A stretch of 46,270 nt of DNA from a virus. The DNA is taken from positions 1 to 46,270 of the IMG/VR virus record IMGVR_UViG_3300044630_007023; one strand, given 5' to 3'. Positions within the stretch are counted from its first letter, which is position 1; each line of letters begins with the position of its first letter. A program made the translations under genes and the position numbers. Below the pieces are notes generated by a model. That model was not told where the DNA came from, searched no databases, and saw nothing but the letters and a program-made list of their open reading frames with translations. Positions 5,106 to 16,600 of the stretch are shown here, in pieces.

Positions 5106-7577
5106 ATGAAAGAAAGAATGACAAACGAATTGAGAAACGCATTTACAAAGGGACAAGCCGTTGCGTTAAAGTATAACGACTCAATGCTCAGGTTACAACA
5201 CGTTGTCTTTGGTATATTAACAACCGAAAACATGATATATGAGGTGGTTAAGAACAAAGTAATCGATTTTGACGTGATGGTTGAGGACCTCAATGATATT
5301 AATAAACGTTTATCAGATTCATCAAAAGATGGTGATAGCACAATATTACCGTTTGAATCTGATTTACAGGAGACGATCAAGGAGTGTATCTCCAGAAAAA
5401 AACAAACCAACTATATAACGGTTGAGTTATTTTTCTTGATCTTCATGGAAAAAGATAACGCAATAACTAAGTTGTTTAAAGATTACGGTCTAACAAAAAC
5501 TTTTATTGCTAAAAAAATTAAGCAATTATCAACACCTCAGGCGAGCACGTTTTCAAATGATGATGAGTTACCGAAAGATAAACCGAAGCTAGCAAACGAA
5601 AATATTAACCGAAACACCAAAACTCGAACACCGATGTTGGATAACTTCGGTCGAGATTTAACAGCACTATCTTTAGATGGTAAACTCGATCCAGTTATTG
5701 GTAGAACTGAGGAAGTTGAACGCGTATGTCAGATCCTAACACGTAGAAAAAAGAATAATCCGATATTAATTGGTGATCCAGGTGTTGGTAAAACAGCAAT
5801 AGCGGAAGGTTTGGCTATGAAAATTGCCACTGGTGAGTGTCCTAGACCACTACTTAATAAGCGTGTCGTTACATTAGATATGACATCCCTTGTTGCTGGT
5901 ACAAAGTATCGTGGACAATTCGAAGAGCGTATTAAAGCTATCGTTGATGAGGCAAAGGATAACCCAAATATTATTTTGTTTATTGATGAGATCCACACAA
6001 TTGTGGGTGCTGGTAACTCTTCTGGTTCTTTAGACGCCGCAAACGTATTTAAACCAGCTTTAGCTCGAGGTGAGCTGCAATGTATTGGTGCCACAACTCT
6101 TGATGAGTATCGTGAACATATTGAAAAGGATGGGGCTCTTGATAGACGATTCCAGAAAGTTATGGTTAACCCACCCCAACTGGCTGAAACCAAGCAGATA
6201 TTGATGAATATTAAGGAAAGATATGAAGATTTCCATAAAGTTACCTACACTGAAGGTGCCATCGATGAAATCATCTATCTTGCTGACAGATACATTACCA
6301 ATAGAGAGTTCCCCGATAAAGCCATTGATATTATGGATGAAGCTGGTTCTAGAACTCAAGTGGCCATTAAAGCACCACAGAAAATAAAGGACCTGGAGAT
6401 CAAATTAAAGGAAATAAAAGAACAAAAACAACTTGTTGTTAAGACACAGAATTTTGAACAAGCGGCTAGTTTGCGTGATCAAGAAAAGAAAATTTTGGTG
6501 GAGTTGGAAAAAGAAACAGCCACATGGAAACTTTCAATCAACGAGAAACGTAATATTGTAACAGAAGATATGATATCAGAAGTTGTTTCAATAATGACGG
6601 GTATCCCGATTAGTCGAGTATCTGAAAGCGAAATTGAAAGATTACTTTCAATGGATAAGGATTTAGCTAATTGTGTAATTGGCCAATCGGACGCGATAAG
6701 TAAAGTCGTATCTTCCATAAAGAGAAATCGAACTGGTATTAGAAAACAATCTAAACCAATCGGTTCATTCTTATTCATTGGACCAACGGGTGTTGGTAAA
6801 ACCGAATTGGCGAAGGCTTTATGTGAAAAGGTATTTGGATCTAAAGATTCCATGATTCGCGTTGATATGTCTGAATACTCTGAGAAATTTAATATCAGTA
6901 AGTTAATCGGAGCACCCCCAGGATACATTGGTTACAATGAAGGTGGTCAATTAACTGAGAAAGTTAAAAATAAGCCCTATTCACTCATATTATTTGATGA
7001 GATTGAAAAAGCTCACCCAGATGTATTCAACGTTATGCTTCAATTGCTAGACGAAGGGTTTTTAACTGACGCTAACGGTAGAAAAATTAATTTTAAAAAC
7101 ACCATTATAATAATGACCTCTAATATTGGTTTGAAAGAGGTTCAGGATTTTGGTACTAAAATTGGTTTTAATGATTCTGAAGGGGATAATTTAGCTAACT
7201 CTAAAGGTATTATTGAGAAAAATTTAAAGAAAACTTTTAAACCAGAGTTTATTAATAGGTTAGACGAAATCGTTTATTTTAATTATTTAAATGAAGAAGA
7301 TATCACAAAAATAATTGATTTACAATTAAAAGATTTCGAATCGCATTTAAAGAGTATTGGTTTTACCTTTAAAATTGATAAAAAATTAAAGGATTTTCTT
7401 CTTGAGCAGGGTTTTAACAAGATCTACGGGGCCAGAGAGATACAGAGAACAATACAAAAGTATGTTGAGGACCCGATTTCAGATGAGATGTTAAAAAAAC
7501 AATTACCGACAAGTGGTAAAATATCTCTAACCTACAACATCAAGACTTCAAAGGTTATTGTTAACATAATCGAATAA
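5106..7577 (+). CDS. clpC: ClpC-like AAA+ protein unfoldase
   Basis: A ring-forming ATPase that unfolds proteins and threads them into a protease or frees them. I start it at ATG 5106 (823 residues), where a Clp N-domain begins (FTKGQAVALKYNDSMLRLQHV); the frame runs open upstream to 4884, but that part is promoter DNA. Order: N-domain about 1-150; first AAA+ with Walker A GDPGVGKTA near 223 and Walker B FIDEIH near 290; a short UVR-like linker (NFEQAASLRDQEKK) near 450, which is typical of ClpC rather than the long coiled coil of ClpB; second AAA+ with GPTGVGKTE near 559 and LILFDEIEKA near 629. Near 686, FGTKIGFND matches the [I/L/V]-G-[F/L] loop that docks on ClpP, so it may borrow the host ClpP. 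It has a single-gene unit with a strong host-type promoter. Confidence 0.9.
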   Translation: MKERMTNELRNAFTKGQAVALKYNDSMLRLQHVVFGILTTENMIYEVVKNKVIDFDVMVEDLNDINKRLSDSSKDGDSTILPFESDLQETIKECISRKKQTNYITVELFFLIFMEKDNAITKLFKDYGLTKTFIAKKIKQLSTPQASTFSNDDELPKDKPKLANENINRNTKTRTPMLDNFGRDLTALSLDGKLDPVIGRTEEVERVCQILTRRKKNNPILIGDPGVGKTAIAEGLAMKIATGECPRPLLNKRVVTLDMTSLVAGTKYRGQFEERIKAIVDEAKDNPNIILFIDEIHTIVGAGNSSGSLDAANVFKPALARGELQCIGATTLDEYREHIEKDGALDRRFQKVMVNPPQLAETKQILMNIKERYEDFHKVTYTEGAIDEIIYLADRYITNREFPDKAIDIMDEAGSRTQVAIKAPQKIKDLEIKLKEIKEQKQLVVKTQNFEQAASLRDQEKKILVELEKETATWKLSINEKRNIVTEDMISEVVSIMTGIPISRVSESEIERLLSMDKDLANCVIGQSDAISKVVSSIKRNRTGIRKQSKPIGSFLFIGPTGVGKTELAKALCEKVFGSKDSMIRVDMSEYSEKFNISKLIGAPPGYIGYNEGGQLTEKVKNKPYSLILFDEIEKAHPDVFNVMLQLLDEGFLTDANGRKINFKNTIIIMTSNIGLKEVQDFGTKIGFNDSEGDNLANSKGIIEKNLKKTFKPEFINRLDEIVYFNYLNEEDITKIIDLQLKDFESHLKSIGFTFKIDKKLKDFLLEQGFNKIYGAREIQRTIQKYVEDPISDEMLKKQLPTSGKISLTYNIKTSKVIVNIIE

Positions 7578-7601
7578 AAAAAAACGAAAAAATATTATTG
7601 T

Positions 7602-7620
7602 TACTGTTGCCTTAACAGTA
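7602..7620 (+). terminator. Possible weak terminator hairpin after clpC
   Basis: Inverted repeat TACTGTT-GCCTT-AACAGTA, seven pairs with a five-base loop, in the 85-base gap between the clpC stop and the first fibre gene. The stem has few G-C pairs and no clean T-tract follows, so read-through or another role is possible. Confidence 0.4.
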
Positions 7621-7628
7621 TTTAATAC

Positions 7629-7636
7629 TATTTATA
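7629..7636 (+). promoter_or_regulatory. Putative late promoter motif TATTTATA
   Basis: CTATTTATATAGG lies 26 bases before the ATG of the first collagen-like fibre gene. It is one of eight TATTTAT(A/T) copies upstream of genes in the window. Confidence 0.4.
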
Positions 7637-7662
7637 TAGGTAGTTTAAACTTACTTATATAA

Positions 7663-10600
7663 ATGGCAACAGTAACAATTTATCTTAGAAATGATCTAGG
7701 AAGGGCGCTTTCCTACGCGGAGCTTGACGCTAACTTCAAGAATATTAAAGACACGATCGAAAATCTCGGTATCGATGATTTAACGGATGTGGTTATATTA
7801 AGTCCCCAGAATGGGGATATCCTTGTTTATGATACCACCATAAATCAGTGGGTAAATACACAAAATCTACAAGGTTCATATGTTTTAAACCAGTTAGCTG
7901 TAACTGGAATGACCCAAAATAATTCACCATCTTATTTCGTATCCTACGATGAGACAACAGGTGAGTTTGGTTTTAGTCCGATGCCTTTGGCGGGGACTTC
8001 AGGTTCATCTGGTGTTAGTGCCACGGGTGCTAACTACTATGGTTCATTCAGTGATTCAACAACACAAGTTGTTTCTGCGGCAAACACACCAACTGAGATT
8101 ACTTATAACACAACCGAAATTTCTAATCATATTAGTGTTGTAAACAATTCACAAATAAAATTTGATTATACTGGTGTATATGAGATAGGTTACTCTTTAC
8201 AAGTTGAAAAAACGCAAGGTGGTTCGGCAAATGATGTACATATTTTTCTTAGAAAAAATGGTACTGACATTGTTAGAACAGACTCAATTTTAGGTTTAAA
8301 CTCAAATTCAGTTAAACAATTACCATTTGTTTCGGTAATATTGGATTTAAACGCCAACGACTATATTGAGGTTTTATTCGCCTCTGCTTCCAATCACGTA
8401 CAAATAACAGCTGTTCCAGCTAGTGTATCACCGTTGGATCACCCAGCAGCCCCATCAATAATCGTTGTTGCCAAACAAATAGGTTTATTATTACAAGGTG
8501 ATTCTGGTCACTCAGGCTCTTCTGGGACTTCTGGATCTGCTGGTACAAGCGGTTCTACTGGTACTGATGGTACTTCAGGTTTAAGTGGTAGTAATGGTTC
8601 TTCAGGTATTTCAGGTTCATCTGGTGAAGATGGATCTTCAGGAACAAGTGGAGAAAGCGGTTCTAACGGGTCTTCGGGTATTTCAGGTTCATCTGGTCAA
8701 GATGGTTCTTCAGGTGTAAGTGGTTCTTCTGGTTCTGACGGTAGCTCAGGAACATCTGGTTCTTCAGGTATTGACGGTGCTAGTGGTATTTCAGGTATTT
8801 CAGGAACAAGCGGTTCTGATGGTATTTCTGGTACGTCAGGTCAATCAGGTTCTAATGGTTCATCTGGTGTAAGTGGTGAAAGTGGTTCTGATGGTTCTTC
8901 AGGTATAAGTGGTGTAAGCGGTTCCGATGGTTCTTCAGGAACTTCAGGTATAAGTGGGTCGGATGGATCTTCTGGAGTATCTGGTGCTTCAGGTTCTGAT
9001 GGTTCTTCAGGTATAAGTGGTGTAAGCGGTTCAGATGGTTCTTCAGGTATAAGTGGTTCTTCTGGTTCAGATGGTTCTTCAGGTATAAGTGGTTCTTCTG
9101 GTTCAAATGGTTTATCTGGTGCTTCAGGTTCTTCTGGATCTGATGGTTCTTCAGGTATAAGTGGTGAGTCAGGTACATCGGGTTCTTCTGGTAGTTCAGG
9201 GGAGTCTGGATCTGATGGTTCTTCAGGTATAAGTGGTGTAAGCGGTTCCGATGGTTCTTCAGGATCAAGCGGTCTAGATGGTGTTAACGGTGTTAGTGGG
9301 GTATCAGGATCATCGGGAACAAGTGGTTTCTCTGGTGTTGATGGTACCGCTGGTACAAGTGGTAATAGTGGTTCTGATGGTTCTTCAGGAACTTCAGGTA
9401 TAAGTGGGTCGGATGGGTCTTCGGGGCTATCTGGTTCTTCAGGTAGTGATGGATCTTCGGGGGTATCTGGGTCTTCAGGTTCCGATGGATCTTCTGGTAT
9501 TTCTGGGTCTTCAGGATCAGATGGTTCTTCTGGTTTAAGCGGATCTTCTGGTAGTAACGGTTCTTCAGGGACAAGTGGTTCTTCAGGTATTGATGGTGCT
9601 AGTGGTATTTCTGGCGTTTCAGGGACAAGTGGTTCTGATGGATCTTCAGGTGTTTCAGGTGAATCTGGGTCGGACGGATCTTCAGGAACAAGCGGTGAAT
9701 CTGGTTCTAATGGTTCATCAGGTGTTTCTGGTCAATCTGGATCAACTGGATCAAATGGTTCTTCTGGTAACAGTGGATCTTCTGGATCTGACGGTTCTTC
9801 TGGTAACAGTGGATCTTCTGGATCGAATGGTTCATCTGGAACAAGTGGCGAAAGCGGTTCAAATGGTAGTTCGGGTATTTCGGGTGAATCTGGATCCGAT
9901 GGTTCTTCAGGAACTTCAGGTATAAGTGGCTCAAATGGGTCGAGTGGTGAGTCTGGCCAATCAGGATCAGATGGTTCTTCAGGTATGAGTGGTTCATCTG
10001 GATCAAACGGTTCATCTGGCCAATCAGGATCGGATGGTTCTTCAGGTATGAGTGGTTCATCTGGATCAGATGGATCTTCAGGGCTTTCGGGTGTTAATGG
10101 TGTTAGTGGTGTATCGGGATCATCGGGAACAAGTGGTTTCTCTGGTGTTGACGGTACTGCTGGTACGTCTGGTTTAAGTGGTTCTGATGGTTCATCGGGT
10201 GTAAGCGGGTCATCAGGATCAGATGGTTCTTCTGGTTTAAGTGGATCTTCTGGATCTGCTGGTTCATCGGGTATTTCAGGTTCTTCAGGTAGTGATGGAT
10301 CTTCTGGGGTATCTGGTTCATCAGGATCTGACGGATCTGCTGGCCGATCAGGTTCTTCGGGATCAAATGGGTCTTCAGGTATTTCTGGATCATCTGGAAG
10401 CGATGGTTCTTCAGGTTTAAGTGGATTTAGCGGATCAGATGGTAGTTCAGGAACTTCTGGTTTAAGTGGATCAGATGGTAGTTCAGGTATTTCTGGTGTT
10501 TCTGGTTCTGACGGATCTTCGGGTACTTCTGGTACATCAGGTATTGATGGTGCTAGTGGTATTTCTGGTATTTCTGGAACAAGTGGATCGGATGGTTCTT

Positions 10601-13600
10601 CAGGTGTTTCGGGGTCGAATGGATCTTCGGGTGCTTCTGGATCCTCTGGATCTGATGGTTCTTCTGGTAACAGTGGATCTTCTGGATCGAATGGTTCATC
10701 AGGTATTTCGGGTTCATCAGGTAGTGATGGATCTTCAGGAACAAGTGGTGAAAGTGGTTCAAACGGTTCTAGTGGTATAAGTGGCATTTCAGGTAGTGAT
10801 GGATCTTCTGGAACAAGCGGCGAAAGCGGTTCAAATGGTTCTAGTGGTATAAGTGGTATTTCAGGTTCCGATGGGTCTTCAGGATCAAGCGGTGAATCTG
10901 GTTCTTCTGGATCAGATGGTTCTTCTGGTAACAGTGGATCTTCAGGTTCTAACGGTTCTTCTGGTACATCTGGGTCTTCAGGATCAAGCGGTGAGTCTGG
11001 TTCTAATGGTTCTTCAGGTATTTCAGGTGAATCTGGATCATCAGGTAGTGATGGTTCTTCAGGACTTTCGGGTGTTAACGGTGTTAGCGGCGTATCGGGA
11101 TCTTCAGGGACTTCAGGTTTCTCTGGTGTTGACGGTACTGCTGGTACAAGTGGATTGAGTGGTTCCGATGGTTCTTCAGGAACAAGCGGGTTATCTGGTT
11201 CATCTGGATCAGATGGTAGCTCAGGTTTAAGTGGTTCATCAGGTAGCGATGGATCTTCTGGGATATCTGGTTCTTCAGGATCAGACGGTTCTTCAGGAAC
11301 TTCAGGTATAAGTGGTGAAAGTGGTTCATCAGCAAGCTCTGGTTCTTCTGGATCAGACGGATCTTCTGGTACATCTGGTATTTCAGGTAGTGATGGTTCA
11401 AACGGTAGTTCGGGTATTTCTGGATCATCTGGGTCAAACGGTTCTTCAGGGACAAGTGGTTCTTCAGGTATTGATGGTGCTAGTGGTATTTCTGGTGTTT
11501 CAGGAACAAGTGGTTCTGATGGTTCTTCTGGAACAAGTGGCGAAAGCGGTATTTCGGGTTCATCAGGTAGTGATGGATCTTCAGGAACAAGTGGTGAAAG
11601 TGGCTCAAATGGTAGTTCAGGTTTGTCTGGTTCATCTGGTTCTGATGGTTCTTCAGGAACATCTGGTAATAGCGGATCTTCAGCATCTTCAGGAACAAGC
11701 GGTGAAAGCGGTTCAACAGGGTCAAACGGTTCTTCAGGTTTATCTGGTTCATCAGGTAGTGATGGGTCTTCAGGAACAAGCGGTGAAAGCGGATTCTCTG
11801 GTTCTTCAGCAAGTTCAGGTTCATCTGGTTCTGATGGTTCTTCAGGAACATCTGGATTTAGCGGCTCAGCGGGATCAGACGGTTCTTCTGGTACATCTGG
11901 ATTTAGTGGTACAGCTGGTTCATCAGCAAGCTCTGGTTCATCAGGATCTGATGGTTCTTCAGGAACAAGTGGATTGAGTGGTTCTTCAGCATCTTCGGGT
12001 TCTGATGGTTCTTCAGGAACTTCGGGTATAAGTGGCGAAAGCGGTTCATCAGCAAGCTCTGGTTCTTCTGGTAGTGATGGGTCTTCAGGAACATCTGGAT
12101 TTAGTGGTTCAGCTGGTTCATCAGCAAGTTCAGGTTCTTCAGGATCGGATGGTTCATCAGGTGTTTCTGGTCAATCTGGTTCTTCAGGTTCCGATGGTTC
12201 TTCAGGATCAAGCGGCTTGGATGGTGTTAATGGTGTGTCGGGAGTTTCAGGTTCTGACGGTACATCAGGTTTCTCTGGTGTTGATGGTACCGCTGGTACA
12301 AGTGGATTGAGCGGTTCATCTGGCTCTTCTGGATCGGATGGTTCTTCAGGGTCATCAGGTATTTCAGGTGAGTCTGGTTCTTCAGCAAGTTCAGGTTCTT
12401 CAGGTAGTGATGGATCTTCAGGTTTAAGTGGTTCTGCTGGTTCTTCAGCGTCTTCAGGATCTTCGGGTTCTGATGGTTCATCTGGAACAAGTGGATTGAG
12501 TGGGTCTTCAGCAACTTCTGGTACATCAGGTTCTTCAGCTAGTTCTGGATCGGATGGTAGTTCAGGTACAAGTGGTATCTCAGGTGAGTCTGGGTCTTCA
12601 GCGTCTTCTGGTTCATCAGGATCTGATGGTTCTTCAGGATTGAGTGGGTCTTCTGGTAGTTCAGCATCTTCAGGTTCATCTGGATCTGATGGTTCTTCAG
12701 GAACATCAGGTATAAGTGGTTCAGCTGGTTCATCGGCATCTTCAGGCGTAAGTGGTTCATCTGGATCTGATGGTAGTTCAGGTGTAAGCGGATCATCGGG
12801 TAGTGATGGTTCTTCAGGTACTTCTGGTACATCAGGTATTGATGGTGCCAGTGGTATAAGTGGTATTTCAGGAACAAGCGGTTCTGATGGTTCTTCTGGA
12901 ACAAGCGGTGAAAGCGGTAGTGATGGTTCTTCAGGCACAAGTGGTTTAAGTGGTTCTTCAGCATCTTCGGGTTCTGATGGTTCTTCAGGAACATCAGGAT
13001 TTAGTGGTTCATCAGCATCTTCTGGTTCTTCAGGTTTAAGTGGTTCATCGGGCAGTGATGGATCTTCAGGTACAAGTGGTGAAAGTGGATTTAGTGGTTC
13101 ATCAGCATCTTCTGGTTCTTCGGGGTCAGATGGTTCTTCAGGAACAAGTGGTATATCTGGATTCTCTGGTTCTTCAGCATCTTCTGGTTCTTCGGGGTCA
13201 GATGGTTCTTCAGGAACAAGTGGTGAAAGTGGATCTTCAGGTAGTGATGGTTCTTCAGGTATAAGTGGTTCTTCTGGTTCTTCAGCAAGTTCAGGTTCTT
13301 CAGGATCGGATGGTTCTTCAGGTACGTCTGGATTTAGTGGCTCTTCAGCAAGTTCAGGTACTTCTGGTTCATCAGCCTCTTCTGGTAGTGATGGGTCTTC
13401 AGGAACATCTGGTATTTCAGGTGAGTCTGGCTCTTCAGCATCTTCAGGATCAAGCGGTTCAGATGGTTCTTCGGGTACAAGCGGTGAAAGTGGTTTAAGT
13501 GGCTCTTCAGCATCTTCAGGATCAAGCGGTTCTGATGGTTCTTCGGGTATTTCTGGATCTTCAGCATCTTCAGGTTCATCAGGTAGTGATGGATCTTCTG

Positions 13601-16600
13601 GAACAAGTGGTAATAGTGGCTCTTCAGCATCTTCAGGAACATCAGGATTTAGTGGATCGGATGGTTCTTCTGGTACTTCTGGATTTAGCGGTAGTGATGG
13701 ATCAAACGGTTCTTCAGGTATAAGCGGTTCTTCTGGTTCTTCAGCATCTTCAGGTTCATCTGGATCTGACGGTTCTTCGGGAACTTCAGGTTTAAGTGGA
13801 TCATCAGCATCCTCAGGAACTTCAGGTTCTTCTGGTTCTGAGGGTTCTTCAGGAACTTCAGGTATAAGTGGTTTATCTGGTTCTTCAGCGTCATCTGGTT
13901 CATCAGGAAGCGATGGTTCTTCGGGAACAAGTGGCGAAAGTGGTTCATCTGCTTCTTCAGGTACATCTGGATCTAGTGGTTCAAGCGCATCTTCTGGTAT
14001 AAGCGGATCATCAGGTTCTGACGGTTCTTCAGGTATTAGCGGTTCATCTGGTTCCGATGGTTCTTCAGGATCAAGCGGTCTAGATGGTGTTAACGGTGTT
14101 AGTGGTGTTAGTGGTAGTGATGGTACATCAGGTTTCTCTGGTGTTGATGGTACTGCTGGTACGTCTGGTTTAAGTGGTTCTGATGGATCATCAGGTTCTT
14201 CTGGTTCAAGTGGATCGGACGGATCATCTGGATCTAGCGGATCATCAGGTTCTTCAGGAACAAGCGGATCGTCAGCATCTAGTGGTTCTTCAGCAACTTC
14301 TGGAACATCTGGTTCTTCAGGAACAAGCGGATCATCAGCAACTTCTGGTACATCAGGTTCTTCAGGAACAAGCGGATCATCTGCATCTAGTGGTTCTTCA
14401 GCAACTTCTGGTACATCAGGTTCTGCTGGTACATCAGGTTCTTCGGCATCTGCTGGAACAGCTGGATCATCTGGTACTTCAGGTTCTTCAGCAACTTCTG
14501 GTACATCAGGTTCTTCAGGAACAAGCGGATCATCTGCATCTGCTGGAACATCTGGTTCATCTGGAACAAGTGGTTCAACTGGTACATCAGGTTCTTCTGG
14601 TTTATCAAGTTCATCAGCGTTAAGCGGTACATCGGGTTCTTCAGGATCTTCGGGATCCGCTGGTACATCAGGTTTATCAGGGTTTGGTTGTTATACTTTA
14701 CCTTACATTTGGGGCTTTGATCCAGATGTACCTGCCAATGGTGAAATAATTAGCCAAAATGGTTCATTAGGTACTTTTGTAACTAGCTTTAAGATAAGTG
14801 ACATCGATGTTAATGGTATAGATCGTGATTTATTATTAGATGCGATTTCAGTTGGTTCTCAAATAACAATTAACGGTTATGTTTATACTGTATCATCTAA
14901 TGTAGATTCTGGAAGTTACCACACATTTAATGTGTCGTTTGTAGAGGGTCCTTTGGATGCATCACCAGCACCAGGAACACCTACAACATTATATTTCTGT
15001 GCAAGTTTAGGTAGCGGTTCTTCTGGTACTTCAGGTTCTTCTGGTACTTCAGGTACATCAGGAACATCAGGTTCTTCTGGTTTAAGTTCATCTTCAGGAA
15101 CAAGTGGTTCATCTGCAACTTCAGGAACATCGGGTTCATCTGGTAGCTCAGCAACTTCTGGTACATCAGGTTCATCAGGAACAAGCGGATCATCAGCAAC
15201 TTCTGGTACATCAGGTTCATCTGCAACTTCAGGGACAAGTGGTTCTTCAGGAACAAGTGGATCATCAGCATCATCTGGTACATCAGGTTCATCAGGTTCT
15301 AGTACAAGTTCTGGAACATCTGGTTCATCAGGAACAAGTGGTAGTACGGGTACAGCTGGTTCATCTGGTTTATCAAGTTCATCAGCATTGAGTGGTACAT
15401 CAGGTTCATCAGGTTCATCAGGTTCCGCTGGAACATCTGGTTTATCAGGCTTTGGTTGTTTCTCATTATCTTACATTTGGGGATTTGACCTAGACGTACC
15501 TGCCAATGGTGAAATAGTTAGCCAAAATGGTTCACTGGGTAGTTTTGTTACAAGTATTAAAGTAAGCGATATTGATGTTAATGGTATAAATCGTGACGCG
15601 ATATTAGACGCACTATCAATCGGATCTCAAATAACAATTAATGGTTATGTTTATACTGTATCATCTAATGTGGATTCTGGTAGTCATCATACATTTAACG
15701 TATCATATGTTTCAGGACCAGCAGACGCGTCACCAGCACCAGGAACACCTACAACATTAGAACTTTGTGTTTCTTTAGGTAGTGGTTCTTCTGGTTCGTC
15801 AGGTTCTTCTGGTACTTCAGGAACTTCTGGTTCGTCAGGTTCTTCTGGTACTTCGGGCGTAGCTGGTTTATCTGGTTTATCTAGATCTTCTGGTACATCA
15901 GGTTCTTCTGGAACTTCTGGTAGCTCAGGAACTTCTGGTAGCTCAGCATCTTCTGGAACTTCTGGTAGCTCTGGAACTTCTGGTAGCTCAGCATCTTCGG
16001 GAACATCAGCATCTTCAGGTACAAGCGGTTCTAGTGGGTCAACTGGTACAAACGGTACCGCTGGTCAATCAGCGCTTTCTAGATCTTCAGGAACTTCAGG
16101 TTCATCTGGAACATCTGGTACAACTGGTATTGATGGTGTTAGTGGTGTAAATGGTACTAGTGGTTTATCTGGTACATCTGGTTCAACTGGTACAAACGGT
16201 ACATCAGGGGTATCAGCATCTTCAGGAACAAGTGGTTCTTCAGGTTCTTCAGCATCTTCTGGAACTTCAGGGTTAAGCGGATCAAGTGGTTCTTCCGCTT
16301 CATCTGGTAGCACTGGTTCTGCTGGTACAAGTGGTAATTCATTATCTTCAGGAACTTCAGGTTCATCTGGAACAAGTGGTTCTTCAGCAACAAGTGGTAC
16401 ATCAGGTTCATCTGCTCTAAGCGCAAGCTCAGGGACATCTGGATCTAGTGGTTCAACTGGTACTAACGGTACGATTGGTTCTTCTTCATTAAGCGCATCT
16501 TCGGGTACATCTGGTTCTTCAGGAACAAGTGGTACAACAGGTTTAGCTGGTGATAATGGTGAAAGTAAGGTATCTGCTACCTCTGGTACAAGTGGTACTT

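Noticed and set aside
5106-7577. ClpB disaggregase
   Set aside because: The long coiled-coil M-domain of ClpB is missing; a short UVR-type linker and an IGF loop point to ClpC.
9732-10787. Antisense Pro/Glu/Asp-rich ORF in fibre 1 (and similar ones at 12171-12938, 16065-17195 and 20903-21616)
   Set aside because: These are also shadows of the collagen-like repeat; their composition follows directly from the sense codons, and they appear wherever TCA and TTA-type antisense stops happen to be rare.
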